The notes beneath the pieces were generated by a model. The model was given only the letters and a program-made list of their open reading frames with translations, did not search any database and was not told where the DNA came from. The position numbers and the translations under genes were made by a program. A DNA stretch of 38,548 nucleotides, taken from positions 60,860 through 99,407 of the forward strand of contig NW_014578182.1 in assembly GCF_000485595.1 (NCBI RefSeq), given 5' to 3'. This document shows, piece after piece, positions 22,405 through 38,548 of the stretch. Positions within the stretch are counted from its first letter, which is position 1, and each line of letters opens with the position of its first letter. The DNA comes from Priapulus caudatus (taxonomy: Eukaryota > Priapulida > Priapulimorpha > Priapulimorphida > Priapulidae).

Positions 22405-23207
22405 GATAATATGAAGTACACTACAAAGCCGAGTGAATAGCCCACATGTACGGTGCTGTCACCTACTGGCGATGCATTTTTATAAATGTGCACCTGCTCA
22501 AGCAAGGTTATCATCCCACATAATATTATACACAATAAAATGCTCTACCTGACATGCCACTTTGTTCCAATTCCAATGTAATTTCATGACATGATCAACT
22601 TAAGCTGTGATATCTTACACCATCACCAATCTATTGACTAGTGAATTATTAGTTATCCGTAGTGACCATTACATACATAAAATATGTATGCGTATGCTGC
22701 CAGGCCATCAACTGACAAAGTTAGACACAGACTTGCAGAGTACGACTGAGGTGGGATTGTTAAAACACAGCTGGAAATTAAGGCAACGCCAGTATAGTGC
22801 ATTTATCTTGTACGGAGTTCTATATAATAGCAGACGTTATGTGCTGCTAGATGGCAGCACTTTCTAAGATTGCGCGCGTTAGCGTTCGACAAGCTCTCTG
22901 TGTCCAGCTTGATACTTAGCCATGTTGTGCCTGTTACTTTCTCTCCTAATAAAGTTGGAGAATTGAATCGTTACCTTGGACTTCGCGTCTTGACTGATGT
23001 GTGTACTAGTCTGGGAAGTGTCCTCTTATGGCGCAATGCAATTAACGCATGTCGGAGGATATATGACATGTTGCAAATTAGCTTCAGCTTAATGTTAGAC
23101 CAGACATGCGTTAAAGTCTTGGGGAGAACCCTGCAGTGTTACTGTAGGTTTATGAATTCAACATTCTCCACAGAGTTAGTACACAGTTTGGATGGATGAT
23201 ATATAGT
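22405..23207. other. No recognisable gene
   Basis: ORFs at 22607-22867 and 22870-23199 (+) are the only sizeable ones. I recognise no domain in them and make no functional call. Confidence 0.4.
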
Positions 23208-23454
23208 ATAAGCCAGATTGGAAAGTCCCGCTGCCATATTGAGGTCAAAGTGCAAGCGGTATAACATTGCCTCGGCGCGCCATTGAGAAGTACGCAAAAA
23301 ATGTCAACAGTGGTGCGTTTTTACTTTCTGCATTAACACAAACATTGCACAATATCCCAAATTAGCACAATCATATTTATAAATGTTTCTATAAACAGAA
23401 AGGCACCTGTGAATTGAAGAATGATGTTATTGAAGAAAAATATAGATGAAAAAC
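23208..23454 (+). repeat. Left 247-bp terminal inverted repeat
   Basis: Reverse complement of 24851-25097 with about 17 differences. It includes GGCGCGCCATTGAGAAG and GGAAAGTCCC. Confidence 0.88.
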
Positions 23455-23477
23455 ACAGAGAAAAGGGATTCACTTAC

Positions 23478-23614
23478 CTGAGAAGCTTTTTACTTTGGAA
23501 GAAATCAGTTCAGTTTTAATTTTAACTTTTGTGCACAATCGCATCATCACCATCATTGCTATTAGCATTATGATGCTTTGCGCAAGTAGGGGCGATTCAA
23601 AATGCTTGCCAAAC
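23478..23614 (-). pseudogene. SLC66A2: Duplicated SLC66A2 coding exon 2 (clean copy)
   Basis: On the minus strand an acceptor TTTGTTTTAG precedes 23614 and a strong donor CAG|GTAAGT follows 23478. The 137-base exon completes a Trp codon, reads FGKHFESPLLAQSIIM and continues through LCTKVK to KSFS, then ends in phase 1. It matches the human SLC66A2 segment beginning FGRRFESPLLWQS. Splice sites and frame are intact, but the exons that should follow are not downstream; instead the left inverted repeat begins about 24 bases beyond the donor. It is labelled a pseudogene because it is a gene fragment, not because it is broken. Confidence 0.85.
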
Positions 23615-24367
23615 CTAAAACAAAATTTACAATCATGTTACAATGCGAGAAAAACCATTTTGTAACGTGTTTCTACATAAAATTTAGCAAAGCTTTTTTA
23701 AGGTTTACTTTAATTCTGTCATGGTAAATGAGTGCATGTTCTAATTCAGAGGGCTATTTAGTTGATGTTTTGCACATTAGATTACACTATTTCACCCATT
23801 AGATAAACATCTCTCCATGACAGTGTTTCTCAAACTGGAGTAGTGAGCAGGTTTTAATTCAGGGGGATCACAAGATATCTGTATTGAACTAAGATGTTAT
23901 GAACTTTTCAAGGAGACTCCGATTGTTAACTTTTCTTCCAGTGCACAGGAGGTTTGCATGCAAATATTGCACAGCTGAAGTTCTGGAGTGTTAATATTGC
24001 ATTTGAAGGCTAATATTTGGATTCAAAAATATATCAGTGGCATAGTGACATAGTGACAAAACAGAGAGAAAACTGCACATCCAAAACAAAATTTTGCACC
24101 TTAATTCTCCCATGCGAACGAAAAGGTTAGCAGCTTTGTAGTCTACATGCGAGGAATGCATGTGTTACGTGGTTTTTAGTATTACAGTTAACAAAAAACT
24201 TCAAAAACACACACAAAAACTTCAAAGCAGTAATTAAACTAGCTGTCAACAATTTTGAAGTAGACATTTGTTGCCTAAAATATGGGAAATTAGATTATGG
24301 ACCATCAGTGATCACGCATCAACAGACATTTAAATTTCACTCAGATTAAAAAAAAGTTTTAATCTTA

Positions 24368-24611
<244 letters not shown>

Positions 24612-24654
24612 CTGCAAGAGTAAAAACATAATAAACTGATATAGCGTATACTTT

Positions 24655-24659
24655 GTGGA

Positions 24660-24691
<32 letters not shown>

Positions 24692-24725
24692 TTACTACTA
24701 CTACTAGTAGTACTAGTACTAGAAG
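24655..24725 (+). repeat. (ACT)n microsatellite
   Basis: About 15 ACT units with ATT and AGT interruptions. It begins exactly where homology to the 34-kb copy stops. Confidence 0.9.
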
Positions 24726-24850
24726 CTATATAGAGCCAGCTCGAGCTAGCAAGCAGATAGACAGGTCCGCGCTCGACAGTCAACAGTTCCACTCGCGTTA
24801 CACTGACGTCGAGTCTAATACAAAGATAACGGCTGCGTCGGAACGTCTAG

Positions 24851-25097
24851 GTTTTTCATCTATATTTCTCTTCAATAACATCATACTTCAATTCACAGGT
24901 GCCTTTCTGTTTATAGAAACATTTATATATATGATTGTGCCAATTTGGGACATTGTGCAATGTTTGTGTTAATGCAGAAAGTAAAAACGCACAACTGTTG
25001 ACATTGTTCGTGTGCTTCTCAATGGCGCGCCGAAGTCATGTTATACTGCTTGCACTTTGACCTCAATATGGCGGCGGGACTTTCCGATCTCACTTAT
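24851..25097 (-). repeat. Right 247-bp terminal inverted repeat
   Basis: Partner of 23208-23454. Near its outer end it reads CAATATGGCGGCGGGACTTT and then CC, which contains a canonical NF-kB-type site (GGGACTTTCC) and a YY1-like ATGGCGGC. It lies upstream of the duplicated exons on their sense strand. Confidence 0.88.
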
Positions 25098-25833
25098 TGT
25101 GCACATTGAGTAATACTGGTTGCCTGTTGCTTTCCACGCAATATACTCTAGCTACACACTTCAATGTATATTAAAAGCATACATGAATAGTATACAGAAT
25201 GACATTGCAGTCTCTTATTGCAATGTGAGATGCAATTTGTAAATTTGTTAGCAGCGCCATCTTCAGGTGGAATTTACAAGTAATAAAAACTTCACCGAGC
25301 AATAATTTGGTTGGCACAGAAGTCAGAACAAAGAAATTATTCTTGCACCTAGGTTTGGCAGATATGGAGTACTAAAACAGACTTAGTGGTAATTCGGTAA
25401 GTCCACCCAGGAAAAGAAATTTAGTAAAATATATAATTTTTACATATTTATTTACATTTTCTAACAATATTATTATGCAGTATCGAGCTAAATAGTTGTA
25501 AATTAATGAGCAGAGGAAGGAATTTACTGGATTTTTGGAAGTAATTAACCAATTATAATGACTTAACTGAGCAATATTGCCAAATGTTGGCACAGGAATG
25601 AGAACACAACTATTTGGCATTACAGTTGCACCTAGGTTTGCCAGACGTGGGGGTTAAGGAGGATTTTATATCCATCCGAGGGAATAGATGGGGTGATACA
25701 GAACATGTCTATTATATATACATATATGGGTAGTTGTCTGGTATTTGTAAGATCACCTGACAAGTCTAGTTGCAGTCATTCCCAACATCACAGTATGGTG
25801 TTGTGATGTGACCAGTACAGACCAGGACTGCAA
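25098..25833. other. 3' flank of SLC66A2
   Basis: No gene is seen. TTTATT at 25447-25452 (AATAAA on the minus strand) is a candidate polyadenylation signal about 380 bases past the stop codon. Two related blocks around 25300-25360 and 25575-25650 share TTGGCACAG and GCACCTAGGTTTG, indicating a small direct duplication. Confidence 0.4.
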
Positions 25834-34431
<8,598 letters not shown>

Positions 34432-34545
34432 TTAGAGCTGGTATGATTTCATTTAGCTTTAAATTCCTGCAAGAGTAACAACATATATAAAATCTGATAT
34501 AGCGTATACTTTGTGGATACAACAGCCAATAAATCTTCAGCTATT

Positions 34546-34607
34546 ATAATGATATATATGTAATATATATATTATATATATATATTATATAATATATATT
34601 ATATATA
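34546..34607. repeat. (TA)n-rich tract
   Basis: About 60 bases of nearly pure A/T alternation. Confidence 0.9.
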
Positions 34608-34612
34608 GTACA

Positions 34613-35072
34613 GCGCGTTCTCCCACCGTTGGCAAACGGGCGCCGCGCCGCCCCGCTTTGGAAAATCTCCCCCCCTTTGAATCGTTGCGCCCCGTTTAGA
34701 AAATTACCTCCGCCCCGTTTGGAAATTCCACACGAATAAGAACAGTTTTGACCAGCGACCGAATCGATCCTCAAGAATTGGCCCCTAAGACACAGTGACA
34801 TCTGACCATGCACGTCAGAACAGAACAGAGTTAACCTGACAATGCAGCAGTTAACTGTGAGTCTGGGTGACTACTGTACACCGACTCGCGCTACTCTCCT
34901 ATATATACAAAACCCCAAACACCGTCGATGCGCTGTGTCCGAATCTACCAATATTAGGCCGTCCGGTAAAAAATTTACACGCCCCGAACCCCCTAGTTCC
35001 CCCCCCCCCCTTCCCCTCCCCCCTACTCCCTCCCCCGTTGAATTTCATCCTGAGGAGAGACGCCTGATTGCC
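34613..35072. repeat. Dispersed GC-rich repeat, copy A
   Basis: Shares ordered blocks with copy B at 35886-36343. They are a GCGTTCTCC start, a CGCGGCGGCCCCGTTTGG-like block, ATCGATC-TCAAGAATT, AGTTAACCTG, ACACCGACTCGC, then CCTAGTTCCC with a C-rich tract and GAATTTCA near the end. No reading frame is shared, so both are treated as non-coding repeat copies. Confidence 0.65.
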
Positions 35073-35440
35073 TATATTCTATATGTATACGTATGCCAGT
35101 ATATTTAAAAACTGACGTTTGTCATCTCTGTCAGTTTCCTTATAATTTGAGATATAACATTGTAACCTTTATAATAAGTATTCTATAAAGTCTAATAGAT
35201 CAAAATTGACAGATCAACACAACAGGCAGTATTTATGATGGCTTAGACATCGATCTGCTACTTAGTACTTTTCAACAATGCATCTCCAGTAGAGTCAGAT
35301 CTGAAATCGGTGGGCCTGTACAGTGTACTGTAGGTCTATGTAGCCGTGTGTAGCTTAGGACTTAGAGCCCGACGAAGGCCTGTCGACTGGCATTGTCTAT
35401 ACAATACAGTATAGTCTCATGATATTATGATCACATAGTC
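35073..35440. other. No recognisable gene
   Basis: Ordinary AT-rich sequence between two repeats. Confidence 0.5.
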
Positions 35441-35525
35441 TAACCCTAGCAAGACCGTTTCTTGGAGCTAGTAGTAGTAACTCAGTATCAGCAGTAGCTC
35501 TAAGAAACGGTCTTTGCTAGGGTTA
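35441..35525. repeat. 30-bp imperfect hairpin
   Basis: TAACCCTAGC-AAGACCGTTTCT at the left pairs with 35495-35525 with one bulge and about one mismatch. The loop is about 24 bases. GAAGACCGTTTTC repeats part of the arm just outside at 35527-35539. Confidence 0.8.
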
Positions 35526-35885
35526 TGAAGACCGTTTTCAAAATTCTTGCCGCATAAAGAATACTTGTAGTTTATGGCTCGGTATCCCAAACATCGCAAC
35601 AGCTACCGTAATAATATTAATAGCTCAAACAATCTAATAAACTCATGTCTTGTTCGCAGTACTGGGCGTACTTATTTATCGATGTTATGCATTATTTTGA
35701 GATGAATTGACATGAATAACAACCAGACGCCGCCATGTCGCCATGTTCGGCGACTAAATGCAATGGACCTGGATTTTTCAAGAATGGTAGGCTAAACACC
35801 AGCCAGTACATGATTCTTCGTAATGATACTTATTAATTGTTGTCAGATATGTCTCCATGGTTTCAATGTTTTTAATATTACAAGG
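35526..35885. other. No recognisable gene
   Basis: I see nothing beyond ordinary AT-rich sequence. Confidence 0.45.
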
Positions 35886-36343
35886 GTTCTCCTAGCGTTG
35901 CCGCAAAGGCGCGGCGGCCCCGTTTGGGTAAAACTCATCCCCACTCTTTTCGACAATCGTTGCGGCGTGTTAAATTCCTCCGACCGATTAAATTCCACAA
36001 TAAAAAGTTGCCACGCGCCGCGAAATCGATCGTCAAGAATTCCAATATTCGACCAGGAGCACCGCCGGGCGAGATGTTATTTTTACGTGCCACGCCATGC
36101 ACGCAGCACGCATGCAAATTACAAGTTAACCTGTCCCACACCCAAGCATACAGCTACACCGACTCGCTATCTTTAGTATACAAGTAACGCCAAATACCCT
36201 ATACTGGTGTCGGTGCGATTTCACGCATTATTAGTGGTACAGGTTAGACAAAACCACCCACGCCCCCGGACTCTCCTAGTTCCCTCCCCCTTCCCCTCCC
36301 CTCCCCCTGTTGGAATTTCACATCCTCGTGGGCGAACCCTGAT
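35886..36343. repeat. Dispersed GC-rich repeat, copy B
   Basis: Counterpart of 34613-35072, about equally long and quite diverged. The ORFs at 35823-36187 and 36207-36491 overlap it and are not supported as genes. Confidence 0.65.
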
Positions 36344-36799
36344 TATTATATATATACGAGTATATGATGTTATTTTGCCCGAGTCGCCAACCCGATGTTG
36401 CAACGCTATGGTAGTTATGTTACTGTTGTCGAGGTTTCCACCTCCGATCGGAACGGCTAGAATGCCAGTGAAACATGCCGGTGGCGGTTAAAGTATAATT
36501 TTAGGTTCGGCTCATGATATTTACACTGTTGCACAGCAACGGCGGAGTAGTTTAGTTTGTAATAAAAACGCTGATACTATAAGCTGTAATGTTTATACAT
36601 TACTTGATCACAAGAACAGGCAGAAATGCTTAGATTGATTTTCTTATTTGGAGGATATACGACAGTGTTCGGCAGTTTTCGCAACCGGTACAAGAGTTAA
36701 TCCATTGGATGGACGTCAGGCTGCTGTTATGCGTTAGCACACCAGCACTGGTCGGGCAGACAGCTAGTAACTAACTGTAATGTCTTAATGCATTCTTAG
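36344..36799. other. No recognisable gene
   Basis: No supported feature. Confidence 0.45.
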
Positions 36800-37070
36800 T
36801 CCTATGTCCCAGGGTACTGCCGGAACGTACTGAGTACGCGGTGCGGTACTACCGAACCTCCCTGGTAACTATTGATAAATAGATATGGTTTAAGGTTAGG
36901 GCTTCACCGGAGTAGCGTAGTGCGACTCCCTAGACTCGTTGAGTGGAGTAGGCGAGGTCACGATCCGGCTATTAGATAGTGCCAGGCGTACGCGTTCCGG
37001 TAGGTATGACCGGCCCAGTACACCAGTGTGACGTTCCGGCCAGTGCCCTGGGGGACATGGACTCTCTCAG
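36800..37070. mobile_element. Second, diverged copy of the 279-bp MITE
   Basis: It keeps the CTATGTCCC-AGGGTACTGCCGGAACGTAC end, the GACTCCCTAGACTCGTT centre and the CCCTGGGGGACATGGA end of the element at 4788-5066. It has only one TTAGGG unit where the first copy has a run. The outermost bases and target duplication are no longer clear. Confidence 0.75.
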
Positions 37071-37227
37071 CTCTTGAATGAGCAGCTATGATACAGCTTA
37101 CACGGACTTGATAATTATGACAATGGAGAAGACTCTGACCCAAAAACATTGTTCGTAGAAGTGAACCCCAGCCGGCCACAGGCACTACTCGGAACGCTTT
37201 AACCTTTCCATTCAAAGAACCAAAATA

Positions 37228-37690
37228 TAACTGCGTAAATTAAACCCACAAAAATCTTAATGTCTTCCTAATCAACTCTATCTCGCCCTAATAAATATAA
37301 AGGCTCGATGTATTAACAAATGGCCGCCGGTTCACAATGCCCACATCGCGTCGCAAAACACAGATACGCAACGCAAGCTGCCCGCACTGTCCTCGTGCAG
37401 CGAAAGCAACACGAATAAGAAGAATATGATTAAGTCTCCTTATTCAAATTTCATGTTGGTCCTGTGGGCACGCAGGAACAGGCGCCGAGGCGTGCCAGGT
37501 GTACTTGCTGGTGCTATTCTCCGCACACCGCATGAGCATCCTGACCCCGCGCAGTTTACACGGTGACGTTCATAGACCGCGAAATAGTGCGGCGGGACGA
37601 CTAACACACTTACAGGACTTAGTGAGAACTACATTAGAGACCATCTCGTTAGAGCAAACATTAAGTACTCGGTAGCGCCGGCCTTAACGC
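37228..37690. mobile_element. Diverged relative of the foldback element
   Basis: Ordered similarity to both arms of the element at 637-1057: TCTTAATGTCTTCC, CTCTATCTCGCC, a GCCCGCACTGTCCTCGTGCA block (like GCACGCCCTGTGCACA), ACACGAATAAGAAGAA, then GGTGTACTTG, GCATGAGCATC and CGCGAAATAG in the second arm. The palindrome is more decayed than in the first copy. Confidence 0.5.
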
Positions 37691-38548
37691 CTTGACAGCT
37701 GTGTGGTGACTAGTCAGATACACCGCCTGACACATGCACTCCTTGAAAAAAGTCTCTTATGCTGCTAGACAAACTACGAACAATTACGGTATAAGTCCAC
37801 ATTAAAATGATCATCTAAGCATTTCTGCTCTTTTGTTCCAAATATTAACACTTCCCGTTTATAGTATTCCAGCCGTTGGTTAATTAGCAACTATACCTCA
37901 GTGTGACGGCAAACCACCGGTGTCAATTATCCCAGAGCCAAACCGAACATTTCAACGCAACCGCCATACCCGCCCATGTTTCGCAATGCGCACCTTGATT
38001 TTCAGAACGGCCACGCGGAAAAAACCCGAAACAGACCATAACGCCGCATACCATACGCTTGCTACTTGCGTTGGCGCAACGCGAAAGAGCGTTCATTATC
38101 CTCGTATATACTATAAATATTAGAACATGAAAACCAGATTCGTCAATCTACAACAATTGTAATAATTTATCATGTGGCGAAAGATATGTATGCGTCTGTT
38201 TTGGCCTAGCCACTGTCTGAATAATTCAGGTCATGCCGTTCCTATAGTTGCCAATGAAACATGGTCAGACAATGGGCGGCAGCTGTCTGGTTGTTCTTCG
38301 ATGCCACATTAATCTCACGAACACACACAGCATACACTTCAAATAACACCTACACGTAGCCGCCACGCTAGACACGACCAGGTTACCCGAGCATGCAAGC
38401 CCAGCCGAGCGCGTTTATCACAGCATTACGATTTTGCAAGCATATCCACATCCCGTGACGCTAGCCCTGTTCCGATGGCGTTGCGAATCCGAGTCCAACT
38501 ACAAGGAAAGAGGTCGCGTGGGCAAGAATTCTGCAAACGGGCTAGTAC
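37691..38548. other. No recognisable gene to the window end
   Basis: The ORF at 37920-38123 has no features I recognise. The sequence is moderately CpG-containing and non-repetitive as far as I can see. Confidence 0.45.

Noticed and set aside
24655-24972. 105-codon Thr-rich ORF on the plus strand
   Set aside because: Begins in the ACT microsatellite and runs through the right inverted repeat, antisense to the SLC66A2 fragment.

Overview
The window is animal nuclear DNA. It is gene-poor and AT-rich on the whole, with spliced genes, many short DNA transposons (MITEs) and microsatellites. Two vertebrate-type gene families are recognisable: UBE2QL1, and the PQ-loop transporter-like gene SLC66A2 (older name PQLC1). 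The repeat style suggests a marine invertebrate, but that is an inference and I cannot name a clade from the sequence.

Layout. 1-5.1 kb is repeat-dominated: a tandem satellite, a long foldback element, a candidate TIR element, and a 279-bp MITE with a 9-bp target duplication and internal telomere-like repeats. 5.57-6.38 kb (+) holds an apparently intact, uninterrupted, GC-rich CDS for a UBE2QL1-like E2 enzyme. 6.4-23.2 kb has no gene I can recognise. It holds two hAT-type MITEs with exact 8-bp duplications, other small TIR elements, microsatellites, a CpG-rich stretch at about 19.4-21.6 kb, and a set of short palindromes sharing a core motif. 25.8-34.5 kb (-) is SLC66A2: five coding exons in the correct order, with splice phases matching at every junction, encoding about 246 aa. 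The last 4 kb holds dispersed repeats only.

Two observations stand out. First, intron 4 of SLC66A2 begins with a minisatellite of about 4 kb (about 140 units of 28 bp). Its repeat unit is the exon 4/intron 4 junction itself, so nearly every unit carries a copy of the 5' splice site in the sense orientation. Second, a clean copy of SLC66A2 coding exons 1-2 (23.45-24.66 kb) lies downstream of the gene's last exon, enclosed by two 247-bp inverted repeats about 93% identical to each other. That is the architecture of a Pack-type (gene-capturing) DNA transposon.

Caution. The copy of those exons at their collinear position (33.3-34.5 kb) and many minisatellite units are full of one-base indels, while single-copy exons between them are clean. 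That pattern looks like unpolished long-read sequence, so part of the structure could be an assembly effect. All alignments were made by eye, and identities and copy numbers are approximate.
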